Origin: Ruegeria atlantica
Lineage (GTDB): Bacteria; Pseudomonadota; Alphaproteobacteria; Rhodobacterales; Rhodobacteraceae
Direction: 5' to 3'
DNA: 64,000 bases
Assembly: GCF_013032505.1 (NCBI RefSeq)
Contig: NZ_WQCG01000007.1
Location: 1 to 64,000, forward strand
Positions 55,995 through 64,000 of this stretch are shown here, piece after piece. Position numbers and translations under genes: made by a program. Under the pieces are notes generated by a model. That model was not told the origin of the DNA and searched no databases. It saw only the letters and a list, made by a program, of their open reading frames with translations. Every line of letters begins with the position of its first letter. The first letter of the stretch is position 1.

Positions 55995-57092
55995 ATGGTG
56001 CAAACACTTACCGTTCTTGGATTGGAAAGCAGCTGTGATGACACGGCCGCCGCCGTTGTGCGCCAATCCGATGGTGCGGGTGCCCAAGTGTTGTCATCCA
56101 TTGTTCACGGCCAGACGGAGCTACACAGCGCATACGGTGGGGTCGTGCCGGAAATCGCTGCGCGGGCCCATGCCGAAAAGCTGGATACATGTGTTGTGCA
56201 GGCGTTAAAGGCCGCTGGCCTGACGCTGGCCGATATGGATGCGATTGCCGTCACCGCAGGCCCAGGCCTGATCGGCGGGGTCATGTCCGGAGTCATGTGC
56301 GCAAAGGGGCTGAGTGCCGCGACCGGCCTGCCCCTGATCGGTGTGAACCACTTGGCCGGTCATGCTCTGACGCCCCGGTTAACGGATGACATCGCGTTTC
56401 CCTACTTGATGCTTTTGGTTTCCGGTGGGCATTGCCAATACCTTATCGCGCACGGTCCGGAAGAATTTACCCGGTTGGGCGGAACCATCGATGACGCGCC
56501 CGGCGAGGCGTTCGACAAGACCGCGCGCCTGCTGGGCTTGCCTCAACCTGGTGGCCCTTCGGTTGAGGCTGAGGCCAAGGCGGGTGATCCCAAACGGTAT
56601 CGCTTTCCCCGACCTCTGCTGGATCGACCGGGATGTGATCTGTCCTTTTCAGGCCTAAAAACCGCGCTGATGCGGATGCGGGATCAGATCGTTGCCGAAA
56701 AATGCGGGCTGACCCGTCAGGACCGTGCCGATCTATGCGCCGGGTTTCAGCAGGCAATTGTCGACACGCTGGCCGAAAAGACCCGACGCGCTATTGACCG
56801 CTATCTTGAGGAAAACCCGGCAGATCCGGTCATTGCCGTCGCTGGTGGAGTTGCCGCCAATTCCGCCATTCGGTCCGCGTTAGAGACGGTTTGTGCCGAG
56901 AAGGGCGCGCGGTTTACCGCACCGCCGCTCAACCTGTGCACCGACAATGCCGCCATGATTGCCTATGCAGGAATGGAACGATTTCGCGCCGGCGCGCGTG
57001 ACGGGCTGGACCTGACGGCGCGCCCTCGCTGGCCCTTGGACAAGACCAGTCCTGCGATGCTTGGCGGCGGCAAGAAAGGGGCCAAGGCATGA
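55995..57092 (+). CDS. tsaD: tRNA threonylcarbamoyladenosine transferase TsaD
   Basis: A 365-residue ASKHA-fold protein adding threonylcarbamoyl to A37 of tRNAs that read ANN codons. [15 protein letters not shown] begins at residue 6, and the metal-binding His pair is in [21 protein letters not shown] [17 protein letters not shown] and [14 protein letters not shown] are conserved. The start is ATG at 55995 or possibly 55977/55974, with no strong ribosome site to decide. It overlaps gpsA by 4 bases. Confidence 0.95.
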   Translation: MVQTLTVLGLESSCDDTAAAVVRQSDGAGAQVLSSIVHGQTELHSAYGGVVPEIAARAHAEKLDTCVVQALKAAGLTLADMDAIAVTAGPGLIGGVMSGVMCAKGLSAATGLPLIGVNHLAGHALTPRLTDDIAFPYLMLLVSGGHCQYLIAHGPEEFTRLGGTIDDAPGEAFDKTARLLGLPQPGGPSVEAEAKAGDPKRYRFPRPLLDRPGCDLSFSGLKTALMRMRDQIVAEKCGLTRQDRADLCAGFQQAIVDTLAEKTRRAIDRYLEENPADPVIAVAGGVAANSAIRSALETVCAEKGARFTAPPLNLCTDNAAMIAYAGMERFRAGARDGLDLTARPRWPLDKTSPAMLGGGKKGAKA

Positions 57093-58051
57093 GTGTTTCC
57101 GTTCTTGGATCTGGGGCCTTTGGGACAAGCCTGGCCATTTCACTGTCAGGGAATGGACCGGTTACGTTGTGGTCTCGAGATCCAGATCAGGCCCGACAAA
57201 TGCAGGACAGTCACGAGAATGCCCAGCGCTTGCCTGGCGTGAGTTTACCAGATGAAGTCGCGGTAACTTCGAACATCAATCAGGCGGTCGAGGCCGATGC
57301 CTTGCTGATGGCTGTACCCATGCAGAAATTGCGCGATGTCCTGCAGGAACATTCCTCGGCTCTGGCCGAAAAGACCTTGGTTGCATGTTGCAAGGGCATT
57401 GAGCTTTCATCTGGTCTTGGCCCTATTTCAGTCATTCAACAAACGATCCCGAATGCGCGACCTGCCTTGCTGACCGGGCCCAGCTTTGCCGACGACATCG
57501 CGCGTGGGCTGCCAACCGCGCTGACCTTAGCCTGCCCCGATGAGGCACTTGGCCGGAAGTTACAGGAAGAACTGACAACTGCGAACCTGCGCCTTTACCG
57601 CACGAGCGATGTGATCGGAGCCGAATTGGGCGGCGCGTTGAAGAATGTAATGGCCATAGGATGCGGTGCTGCGATCGGGGCGGGTTTGGGTGACAGCGCC
57701 CGCGCCGCCCTGATGACCCGTGGGTTTGCCGAGATGCAGCGCTTTGCGCTGATGCGCGGGGCGCGGCCCGATACACTAATGGGGTTATCCGGCTTGGGCG
57801 ATCTTGTCCTGACTTGTTCTTCGGAACTATCGCGAAACTATCGCTTTGGCCTGTCATTGGGCCATAATGTCCAATTTGATTCCCACACCACTGTCGAAGG
57901 CGTCGCAACTGCGCGTGCCATGACAGGAATTGCCTCCGCCGAAGGTTTGGACATGCCTATCAGCACAACGGTGGCAGACCTGAGCAGTGGCGCCTACAGT
58001 GTGACCGAAGCCATTCAAACACTGCTCAACCGACCCTTGAAGGAGGAATAG
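57089..58051 (+). CDS. gpsA: Glycerol-3-phosphate dehydrogenase [NAD(P)+]
   Basis: A 320-residue enzyme reducing dihydroxyacetone phosphate to sn-glycerol-3-phosphate for phospholipid synthesis. The NAD motif [13 protein letters not shown] is at residues 5-17. Substrate-site segments are [18 protein letters not shown] and [16 protein letters not shown] with the catalytic Lys, followed by [15 protein letters not shown] overlap with tsaD gives coupled translation. Confidence 0.96.
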   Translation: MSVSVLGSGAFGTSLAISLSGNGPVTLWSRDPDQARQMQDSHENAQRLPGVSLPDEVAVTSNINQAVEADALLMAVPMQKLRDVLQEHSSALAEKTLVACCKGIELSSGLGPISVIQQTIPNARPALLTGPSFADDIARGLPTALTLACPDEALGRKLQEELTTANLRLYRTSDVIGAELGGALKNVMAIGCGAAIGAGLGDSARAALMTRGFAEMQRFALMRGARPDTLMGLSGLGDLVLTCSSELSRNYRFGLSLGHNVQFDSHTTVEGVATARAMTGIASAEGLDMPISTTVADLSSGAYSVTEAIQTLLNRPLKEE

Positions 58052-58052
58052 A

Positions 58053-58322
58053 ATGCTGATCGCCCTTATCGCCCGTGACAAAGACGGTGCGCTGCAAACC
58101 CGGCTGGACAACCGCGCGGCCCACCTGGCCTATATCGAGGAAACCGGAGTCGTTTCGCAGGCCGGTCCGTTGCTGGATGGGGATGCAATGATCGGGTCGC
58201 TGATCATTCTTGAGGTCGAGGATATGGCCGCAGCGCAAAACTGGGCGGACAATGACCCCTATGCCAAAGCCGGGCTATTCCAGTCGGTTGACCTGATTGC
58301 CTGGAAAAAGGTCATAGGCTGA
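58053..58322 (+). CDS. YciI family protein
   Basis: An 89-residue ferredoxin-like-fold protein. DNRAAHLAYIEETG carries the conserved His, and ILEVEDMAAAQNWADNDPYAKAGLF is characteristic of YCII. Function unknown; some relatives are dehydrochlorinases or act in muconolactone-like steps. It starts 1 base after gpsA and shares one base with the EVE gene, so all three are cotranscribed. Confidence 0.92.
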   Translation: MLIALIARDKDGALQTRLDNRAAHLAYIEETGVVSQAGPLLDGDAMIGSLIILEVEDMAAAQNWADNDPYAKAGLFQSVDLIAWKKVIG

Positions 58323-58744
58323 TGGCTTACTGGCTGTTCAAATCCGAACCATCGACCTGGAGCTGGGACCAGCAGGTTGCCAAAGGGGATGCGGGCGAAG
58401 AATGGGACGGCGTGCGTAACTATCAGGCGCGCAATTTCATGCGACAGATGGCGGTCGGCGATCGCGGATTCTTCTACCACTCGCAAAAGGACAAGGCGAT
58501 TGTCGGTATTGTCGAGGTCTGCGCCGAAGCTCACCCAGACAGCACCACAGATGATGAGCGTTGGGAATGCGTAGATATCAAAGCGGTGCGCCCATTCACG
58601 ACGCCGGTGACCCTGGATCAGATCAAGGCTGACGAACGTCTTGATGACATGGTGCTAGTCAAGAACTCACGCCTGTCCGTTCAGCCGGTCAGCGAGACGG
58701 AATGGCGGGTGATCTGCAATCTGGGTCAGACTGAGGCGGATTGA
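58322..58744 (+). CDS. EVE domain-containing protein
   Basis: A 140-residue PUA-like EVE-domain protein (MAYWLFKSEPSTWSWDQQ, then WDGVRNYQARNFMRQM and DRGFFYHS). The fold binds modified bases in DNA or RNA in studied members, such as 5-methylcytosine readers. Its role here is unknown. Last gene of tsaD-gpsA-YciI-EVE, with the start TGATG shared with YciI. Confidence 0.93.
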   Translation: MAYWLFKSEPSTWSWDQQVAKGDAGEEWDGVRNYQARNFMRQMAVGDRGFFYHSQKDKAIVGIVEVCAEAHPDSTTDDERWECVDIKAVRPFTTPVTLDQIKADERLDDMVLVKNSRLSVQPVSETEWRVICNLGQTEAD

Positions 58745-58889
58745 ATAATGGGAAGGCCCTGGCGAATGCAGAACCTTCCCTACCCCGCGTGCTCCCTACT
58801 CACCACACGCGTATGGAAATTTTGGCTCTGACCGTCCTGGTCACGTTCTGACACTAACCGATCCTTGCGGTGCAGTTCAAACGGCAAGT

Positions 58890-58931
58890 ACCTAAAATTG
58901 AAAACGCCCGCCAGGAATCCGACAGGCGTTT
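58890..58931 (-). terminator. Terminator of the DUF2853 gene
   Basis: AAACGCC (58902-58908) pairs with GGCGTTT (58925-58931), and on the minus strand the stem is followed by TTCAATTTT. It lies about 18 bases beyond the stop of the DUF2853 gene. Confidence 0.65.
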
Positions 58932-58948
58932 CTTAGTGGTTTAATGGG

Positions 58949-59290
58949 TCAGCCGTAAACGGCCTCTTTGCCGAAATGCTTGGTCAGCATGTAATACACG
59001 ACGGCGCGGTACTTGTTGCGCTCGGACATACCATAGGTCTCAAGGGCCTTGTTGATCGCTTCCATCAGTTCCGGTCCGTCCGCCAGACCCAGCTTTTTGA
59101 TGAGGAAGTTGTTCTTGACTGTTTCCAGCTCACCTTCCTGAGTTGCCGCGACGGTCGATGCGTCGGCGTCGTAGATGGCAGGGCCACAGCCGATTGTGAC
59201 TTTGGTCAGCAGATCCATATCTGCGTCCATACCGCATTTGGACTTCAGGTCCTCGGCGTATTTTGCGATCAGCTCGTCGCGTTTTCCCAT
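58949..59290 (-). CDS. DUF2853 family protein
   Basis: A 113-residue small helical protein (MGKRDELIAKYAEDLKSK ... YYMLTKHFGKEAVYG) of a family common in Bacteroidetes and Alphaproteobacteria with no known function. The ATG at 59290 follows GGAGATAACC. No membrane or signal segment. Single gene with its own terminator and promoter region. Confidence 0.9.
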   Translation of the reverse strand: MGKRDELIAKYAEDLKSKCGMDADMDLLTKVTIGCGPAIYDADASTVAATQEGELETVKNNFLIKKLGLADGPELMEAINKALETYGMSERNKYRAVVYYMLTKHFGKEAVYG

Positions 59291-59438
59291 GGTTATCTCC
59301 TGGTTGAAACTCGTTTTTTGGCCATACCAGCGCCGCAAACACGGTAACGGGCGAGCGAGATTGCACAAAGGGAAAAATTAGCGGCATTCCCCCTAAACCC
59401 TGCCCGTCTGACCTGAGGCTTGATTTTGACTGCATTTT

Positions 59439-59460
59439 TATTTAACAATATTGTTAAATA
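59439..59460. promoter_or_regulatory. Perfect 22-bp palindrome upstream of DUF899
   Basis: The sequence centred on TTAACAATATTGTTAA is a fully symmetric 22-bp inverted repeat, 31 bases before the DUF899 ATG in an AT-rich spacer. Dyads of this shape are typical operators for ArsR-type or similar dimeric repressors, which often accompany DUF899 genes; no regulator gene is adjacent here. Confidence 0.7.
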
Positions 59461-59490
59461 TATTGTTCATTCCGCTTGAAGGAGGCCACA

Positions 59491-60138
59491 ATGCCCGTGT
59501 CGCTACCCAACGAAAGTTCGCAATACAGAACCGCGCGTAACGCCCTGCTGTCGGCCGAGACCGAACTGCGGGCTCAGGTTGAAAATGTTGCACAGCTGCG
59601 TCGGAATCTGCCCAAAGGCGGGGCACTTCCGCAGGACTATGCATTCCGATCAGAGCGGGGTGCACCGGCATCGCTGTCGTCCCTCTTTGGATCACATGAC
59701 ACCCTGGCTATTTACTCGCTTATGTACGGACCGGATGCGCAAGCGCCTTGCCCGATGTGCTCCGCCTTTCTCGACGGTTTAAATGGACAGATCGCCCATA
59801 TTTCCCAGAAAATCGCCTTTGCGGTCGTGGCTCAAAACACGTGTGAAACGCTGGCGGCTCTAAAAGCGGATATGAAATGGCGTGATCTGCCACTCTATTC
59901 TGCGCTGGGCACAGATTATCAACGCGATTATCTGGCCGAGGCCGAGGATGGAAGCCAACTGCCGATTTTAAACATCTTTCAACGCGATGAGGACGGCATA
60001 AGCCATTTCTGGAGTTCCGAGCTGTTCTTTGAGCCCAGCGACTGGCATCCGCGGCACGTAGATGCGGCATGGCCGCTGTGGAACATTCTGGATTTCACGC
60101 CACAGGGACGCGGAGATTTCTTTCCGTCACTGCGTTAA
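59491..60138 (+). CDS. DUF899 thioredoxin-like family protein
   Basis: A 215-residue protein of the DUF899 family (thioredoxin-like, sometimes annotated as a dithiol-disulfide isomerase). The redox motif CPMC is in QAPCPMCSAFLDG at about residue 88. C116 (NTCETL) is also present. The ATG at 59491 has GGAGG upstream; an in-frame TTG lies 15 bases earlier. Function is unproven. Expression is probably controlled through the palindrome just upstream. Confidence 0.86.
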   Translation: MPVSLPNESSQYRTARNALLSAETELRAQVENVAQLRRNLPKGGALPQDYAFRSERGAPASLSSLFGSHDTLAIYSLMYGPDAQAPCPMCSAFLDGLNGQIAHISQKIAFAVVAQNTCETLAALKADMKWRDLPLYSALGTDYQRDYLAEAEDGSQLPILNIFQRDEDGISHFWSSELFFEPSDWHPRHVDAAWPLWNILDFTPQGRGDFFPSLR

Positions 60139-60155
60139 ACAGCCACCGGGCTGAA

Positions 60156-60905
60156 TTATCGGCAATACCCCCAACCCGGACCTTGCAGATGGAAATGGTC
60201 AGCGTGCAAACGATTGAAATCCGGTCCCAATACGACACGAAACCAATCACAGGCACCGTGCCAGATCTCGCGCAGAAATGCAGCCTCGGGTCCTTCGGTG
60301 CCCCAGTCCGATAGCAGATTCAGGCTTCGCCCATCAGCCAGTTGCACTCCAACAATATCGATGGAATCCGCCGTTGCATGGCTGCTCCACCCGCTGAACT
60401 TCCCTTGCGCAGTTCGCATCTGACGGCAATTGTAACTTCCAACATGCCGCAACCGGCTTACCTGTGTGCCCAGCAGATTTTGGGCTGCAGGCTGAACCAC
60501 GTGATATTCCCACATGGTCAGCCGCAAGGTGGTGGTGCAACTGGTTTCAACCGCTTTCACTTTCGATGTCACCAGAGCAGACAACCGGCCACGTCCTGCT
60601 ATTCCGCAATTCTCATCCACAACCAGATCTTCCATCGCTTCGAAATTCACACCAGCTTCGGCCAAAACAGCGCGGCACTGTTCTTCGTTCGCCAGCGCGC
60701 GATTGAGTTGAAACCGTGTGACCGGCGTGACCGGCGCGTTTACTTTCAACTCTCGCAGGGGGTTCCAATACGATGGCACGGGTGTTTCCGGATGCGCCAA
60801 CAACCACCACCCGCCCCCTCCAAACAGGATGGCCGCTACCGCGATACTGAAAACAAAAGACGCCGCCGATAACAGGAATCGGCGGCGTCCGGAGTGTTTA
60901 CTCAT
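60156..60905 (-). CDS. Extensin-like C-terminal domain protein
   Basis: A 249-residue exported or membrane-anchored protein. A hydrophobic N-terminus (about 10-33, FLLSAASFVFSIAVAAILFGG) precedes the extensin-like C-terminal domain, with AVLAEAGVNFEAMEDL, HVGSYNCRQMR, SGWSSHATADSIDIVG and C-terminal LHADHFHLQGPGWG. The His/Asp pattern recalls LAS-type peptidoglycan peptidases, so an envelope role is likely. It follows ahcY by 13 bases and may be cotranscribed. Confidence 0.9.
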   Translation of the reverse strand: MSKHSGRRRFLLSAASFVFSIAVAAILFGGGGWWLLAHPETPVPSYWNPLRELKVNAPVTPVTRFQLNRALANEEQCRAVLAEAGVNFEAMEDLVVDENCGIAGRGRLSALVTSKVKAVETSCTTTLRLTMWEYHVVQPAAQNLLGTQVSRLRHVGSYNCRQMRTAQGKFSGWSSHATADSIDIVGVQLADGRSLNLLSDWGTEGPEAAFLREIWHGACDWFRVVLGPDFNRLHADHFHLQGPGWGYCR

Positions 60906-60918
60906 GCGTATTCAGCAC

Positions 60919-62307
60919 TCAATAGCGGTAGTGTTCCGGCTTATAGGGGCCTTCGGGCTTCACGCCGATATAGGCCGCCTGCTCATTGTCCATCTGGGTC
61001 AGCTTCACACCGATGCGGTCCAGATGCAGACGCGCGACCTTTTCATCCAGGTGCTTGGGCAGGATGTAAACGTCGTTGTTGTATTCTTCACCTTTGGTGA
61101 ACAGCTCGATCTGCGCCAAAACCTGGTTGGTGAATGATGCCGACATCACGAAAGACGGGTGGCCTGTGGCGTTGCCGAGGTTCAGCAGACGGCCTTCGGA
61201 CAGCAGGATCAGACGATTGCCCGAGGGCATTTCAATCATGTCCACCTGTTCCTTGATGTTGGTCCACCTATGGTTCTTCAGGCTGGCCACCTGAATTTCA
61301 TTGTCAAAGTGGCCGATGTTGCCAACGATAGCCATGTCCTTCATCTCGCGCATATGCTCGATGCGGATCACGTCCTTGTTGCCAGTTGTGGTGATGAAGA
61401 TGTCAGCCGACGCAACTTCGTCTTCCAGCAGGGTGACTTCAAAGCCGTCCATCGCAGCCTGCAGGGCGCAAATCGGGTCAACTTCGGTCACTTTCACACG
61501 CGCACCGGCACCGCGCAGCGAAGCGGCCGAGCCTTTGCCCACATCACCGTAACCGCAGACGACGGCAACTTTACCGGCCATCATGGTGTCGGTGGCGCGA
61601 CGGATACCGTCGACCAGCGACTCCTTACAGCCGTATTTGTTGTCGAACTTCGACTTGGTGACCGAGTCATTCACGTTGATCGCCGGGAACGGCAGTTGAC
61701 CGTCTTTGACCAACTGATACAGGCGGTTCACACCGGTGGTGGTTTCCTCGGACACACCCTGAATCTGGTCGCGCATCTTTGTGAACCAACCCGGCGATGC
61801 CGCCAGACGCTTGGCGATCTGCGCCTTGATGACTTCTTCTTCCTCTGAGGTCGGAACAGCGATGATGTCCTCTCCCGCTTCGGCACGAGCACCCAGCAAG
61901 ATGTAAAGCGTCGCGTCGCCGCCATCGTCCAGGATCATGTTCGGGCCTTCGGGGAACAGGAAGGATTTGTCCAGGTAATCCCAGTGCTCTTCCAGCGTCT
62001 GACCTTTGATTGCGAAGACCGGGATACCAGCCTCAGCAATTGCTGCCGCCGCATGGTCCTGGGTCGAGAAGATGTTGCATGATGCCCAGCGCACATCCGC
62101 ACCCAGTGCGACCAGCGTTTCAATCAGAACAGCGGTCTGGATGGTCATGTGCAGCGAACCGACGATACGCGCACCCTTCAATGGCTTGCTTTCACCGTAT
62201 TCCGCACGCAAAGCCATAAGGCCCGGCATTTCGGTTTCGGCGATATTCAGTTCCTTGCGGCCAAAACCGGCCAATGAGATGTCTTTGACGATATAGTCCC
62301 CGGCCAT
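60919..62307 (-). CDS. ahcY: S-adenosylhomocysteine hydrolase
   Basis: A 462-residue enzyme splitting S-adenosylhomocysteine into homocysteine and adenosine. The NAD motif is [20 protein letters not shown], and the catalytic Cys lies in [18 protein letters not shown]. The C-terminal [13 protein letters not shown] is invariant in the family. The ATG at 62307 (MAGDYIVKD) is favoured over 62319 because GGAG lies at good distance. The upstream region holds a hairpin described separately. Confidence 0.97.
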   Translation of the reverse strand: MAGDYIVKDISLAGFGRKELNIAETEMPGLMALRAEYGESKPLKGARIVGSLHMTIQTAVLIETLVALGADVRWASCNIFSTQDHAAAAIAEAGIPVFAIKGQTLEEHWDYLDKSFLFPEGPNMILDDGGDATLYILLGARAEAGEDIIAVPTSEEEEVIKAQIAKRLAASPGWFTKMRDQIQGVSEETTTGVNRLYQLVKDGQLPFPAINVNDSVTKSKFDNKYGCKESLVDGIRRATDTMMAGKVAVVCGYGDVGKGSAASLRGAGARVKVTEVDPICALQAAMDGFEVTLLEDEVASADIFITTTGNKDVIRIEHMREMKDMAIVGNIGHFDNEIQVASLKNHRWTNIKEQVDMIEMPSGNRLILLSEGRLLNLGNATGHPSFVMSASFTNQVLAQIELFTKGEEYNNDVYILPKHLDEKVARLHLDRIGVKLTQMDNEQAAYIGVKPEGPYKPEHYRY

Positions 62308-62340
62308 CAGGTGCTCCATTCCGGTAAATCACAGTCCGGG

Positions 62341-62365
62341 CTGCCCCTAACATTCCTTGGGGCAG
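62341..62365 (-). promoter_or_regulatory. Hairpin in the ahcY leader
   Basis: CTGCCCC and GGGGCAG form a 7-bp stem around 11 bases, about 35 bases before the ahcY start. It does not match the SAH or SAM riboswitch consensus as I know them, so it may be part of the leader, the 3' end of the upstream gene's transcript, or incidental. Confidence 0.35.
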
Positions 62366-62410
62366 GTGGCAATGTGGATGGCCGGAAAGGGGATGAACCG
62401 TCTGCTTAAA

Positions 62411-62725
62411 TCAACTTGGTTCACCCTTTAACTCTATCTTTGGTATCGCTTCAAAAAAATCTGTGCCAACGGCGACAATACAACTAATGCCGTTCGCCTG
62501 GGTCACCAGAACTGTATAACTTCCGGTTTCCTTCGAGGTCCAAACCTCCATAACAGCACTAGCGCCGCGTGTTTTCTGCAATCCGCCAAAGACCAGCTCT
62601 TCTGAATAGCTGCTTTGCAGTTTGGCAACCACGTGTTCGCGCTGTGCACAGCTTTTGGCGAAAGCGGGCGGCGCTGTGGCTGCCATGCCGAAGGTCAGGG
62701 TTATAGCAAATAGGCGTTTGAACAT
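62411..62725 (-). CDS. Small exported protein, unknown function
   Basis: A 104-residue protein with a clear signal peptide (MFKRLFAITLTFGMAATAPPAFA). The mature part holds two cysteines (in KSCAQREHVV and ISCIVAVG) that could form a disulfide, and several short beta segments. The segment LQSSYSEELVFGGLQKTRGA looks conserved in style but no family is recognised. Same strand as ahcY with a 103-base gap, so probably its own unit. Confidence 0.7.
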   Translation of the reverse strand: MFKRLFAITLTFGMAATAPPAFAKSCAQREHVVAKLQSSYSEELVFGGLQKTRGASAVMEVWTSKETGSYTVLVTQANGISCIVAVGTDFFEAIPKIELKGEPS

Positions 62726-62929
62726 AACATGCTCCTTTCGATACGCGTTTCAGTACGAGAGGGGCACAACTGAAAGGAGTACGCCCCCCTCAGTCCATAT
62801 GTCGGGATCAAATCGTGCAGGTTCAAAGCACGAAAGCTCAAGAATTTGTTGGCAGCCTGTGATCCAGACAGGTACATCATAACATAAAAACGCGAACTCA
62901 ACGTGTCCTACTTCACAAGGCATGGCATA

Positions 62930-63523
62930 ATGGCAACACAAGCACGAGCATGGCAACGAATGTTGTCCGGTCGCAGGCTCGACCTGCTGGACCCGACGCC
63001 GGTGGATATCGAGATCGAAGATATCGCGCACGGTCTGGCCTTTGTGGCGCGCTGGAACGGGCAAACCGCTGGCGATTATGCCTATTCCGTGGCCGAGCAC
63101 TCCCTACTGGTTGAAGAGCTTTTCGGCCGGATTGCACCCAAAGCACCCGTGAAGTGGCGATTGGCCGCGCTGTTACACGATGCGCCGGAATATGTGATCG
63201 GAGACATGATCTCACCCGTTAAATCCGCCGTTGGCCCGGATTACGGTGCGCTGGATGACCGTCTATCAGCGGCGATTCACATCCGGTTCGGATTGCCCGC
63301 AGAGGTGCCGAAATCGGTGAAACGACAGATCAAGAAGGCCGACAAAATCAGCGCTTGGATGGAGGCAACGCAGATTGCAGGGTTTTCCGAGGCCGAAGCG
63401 ACAAAGTTCTTTGGTCGCCCGGACAAGGCAGTGATGGAGGGGTTGGCGATCACGTTACGCCCGCCAATTGAAGTGCGGCGGGCGTATATGGAGCGGCATG
63501 GAGTATTGCTGACTCGGCTTTAG
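62930..63523 (+). CDS. HD-domain hydrolase (YfbR-like)
   Basis: A 197-residue HD-domain protein. Metal-binding residues appear in YSVAEHSLLVEEL, AALLHDAPEYVIGDM and the later KKADKISAWMEATQ. It resembles YfbR-type 5'-nucleotidases that hydrolyse deoxynucleoside monophosphates. The start at 62930 (MATQARAWQRML) was used; a GTG at 62903 would add nine residues. The substrate is not proven. The stop overlaps the convergent VOC gene by 4 bases. Confidence 0.85.
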   Translation: MATQARAWQRMLSGRRLDLLDPTPVDIEIEDIAHGLAFVARWNGQTAGDYAYSVAEHSLLVEELFGRIAPKAPVKWRLAALLHDAPEYVIGDMISPVKSAVGPDYGALDDRLSAAIHIRFGLPAEVPKSVKRQIKKADKISAWMEATQIAGFSEAEATKFFGRPDKAVMEGLAITLRPPIEVRRAYMERHGVLLTRL

Positions 63524-63891
63524 CCGAATACGTAAAAACACAGTTTGTTGCCGTCCAGATCACGAGCATAGGCACCGTAGAACCGATCGGGGACGCGCTG
63601 CCCGGGTTCTCCTTCATCTGTAGCTCCTAGGCTTATTGCCTTCTCGTAAAGCGCCTTAGCCTCATCCTTGGAGTTCGCTGCAAAAGCAACCATTCCGCCG
63701 TTGCCAGTCGCGCAGGCTTCGCCATCATAGGGTGTGCAAACGGCAAGCATCGGAGCCGACGGGTCATTTCCGATGAAAGCGATGCGACCAGCGTCGATCA
63801 CAACTTTTGCGCCCTTGTCCGCAAACAGTGTCGTGTAAAAACTCTTGGCGCGTTCCAAATCCGAAACACCGATGGTCACATAGCCGATCAT
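63520..63891 (-). CDS. VOC-superfamily (glyoxalase-like) protein
   Basis: A 123-residue single-domain VOC protein. MIGYVTIGVSDLERAKSFYTTLF opens the fold, and DRFYGAYARDLDGNKLCFYVFG closes it. The metal-binding His expected near the N-terminus (usually HxxxxVxD) reads YVTIGVSD here, so it may lack metal or act by another route. Function unknown. About 109 bases remain to the window end, with no further gene seen. Confidence 0.88.
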   Translation of the reverse strand: MIGYVTIGVSDLERAKSFYTTLFADKGAKVVIDAGRIAFIGNDPSAPMLAVCTPYDGEACATGNGGMVAFAANSKDEAKALYEKAISLGATDEGEPGQRVPDRFYGAYARDLDGNKLCFYVFG

Positions 63892-64000
63892 TTAGGATAT
63901 TCCTGTTTTGCAATGGTTTTTCGTGGCGAACAGTCTGAGTCAGAGATCAGATTGGCAAATCACGAAGCGGTGACTTAACTTGGTGCAGACAGCTCAACAT

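Noticed and set aside
62308-62410. SAH riboswitch upstream of ahcY
   Set aside because: The conserved core of that riboswitch could not be recognised, only an ordinary hairpin.

Overview
The window reads as a chromosomal segment of a marine alphaproteobacterium of the Rhodobacteraceae (Roseobacter group); the genus cannot be fixed from the sequence. Reasons: the GC-rich coding style, the hemD / Mic60-like / hemY-like run beside tsaD-gpsA, a form I cox operon in the order coxM-S-L-D-E-F-G, a BCCT transporter beside catabolic genes, and the general set of DUF2853, DUF899, EVE, YciI and extensin-like genes. Genes are dense and mostly intact. No phage, insertion sequence, CRISPR array or rRNA gene was seen, and there is one tRNA (Leu, anticodon CAG).

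Layout. 0.3-4.4 kb: katG with its terminator, an SDR-like protein and a methyltransferase. 4.4-9.4 kb: a CoA-thioester catabolic operon (acyl-CoA dehydrogenase, NDP-forming acid-CoA ligase, CaiD-like carnitinyl-CoA dehydratase) with a divergent GlxA-type AraC regulator, probably for carnitine, crotonobetaine or gamma-butyrobetaine. 9.4-12.1 kb: a class II aldolase and a fatty acid hydroxylase/sterol desaturase gene, with a divergent GcvA-like LysR regulator and a clear palindromic operator. 12.2-16 kb: adenine deaminase and AMP nucleosidase (overlapping, purine breakdown) and an HU protein. 16-22 kb: exported amidohydrolase, BCCT transporter, EamA permease, periplasmic glutathione peroxidase-like protein, msrB-msrA. 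22-26.7 kb: HyuA-like protein, queG, a glutathione transferase, mtgA. 26.8-33.2 kb: glutamate synthase genes gltD-GFA-gltB, with a GFA-family gene inserted between the two subunits. 33.4-35.5 kb: uppP, an NDUFA9-like protein, tRNA-Leu.

35.6-44.1 kb is an aerobic carbon monoxide dehydrogenase operon. The large subunit carries AYRCSFR, the mark of true form I CODH. Upstream lies a CoxC-type MHYT-LytTR membrane regulator, and LytTR-like 9-mers sit between it and coxM. The operon also holds an unannotated 36-codon gene between coxF and a short coxG.

44.3-52.4 kb is the most interesting block. A TctDE-type two-component system and an orphan periplasmic binding protein are divergent from tctC-tctB-tctA, which is followed in overlapping series by a class III CoA-transferase and a citrate-synthase-fold lyase (citryl-CoA lyase-like). 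An 11-bp direct repeat in the divergent promoter looks like the regulator's site. Together they suggest uptake of a tricarboxylate, activation by CoA transfer and C-C cleavage, a two-gene functional analogue of citrate lyase. 52.4-58.7 kb: hemY-like, Mic60-like and hemD genes, tsaD-gpsA-YciI-EVE. 58.9-64 kb: DUF2853, DUF899 behind a perfect 22-bp palindrome, extensin-like, ahcY, a small exported protein, an HD hydrolase and a VOC protein.
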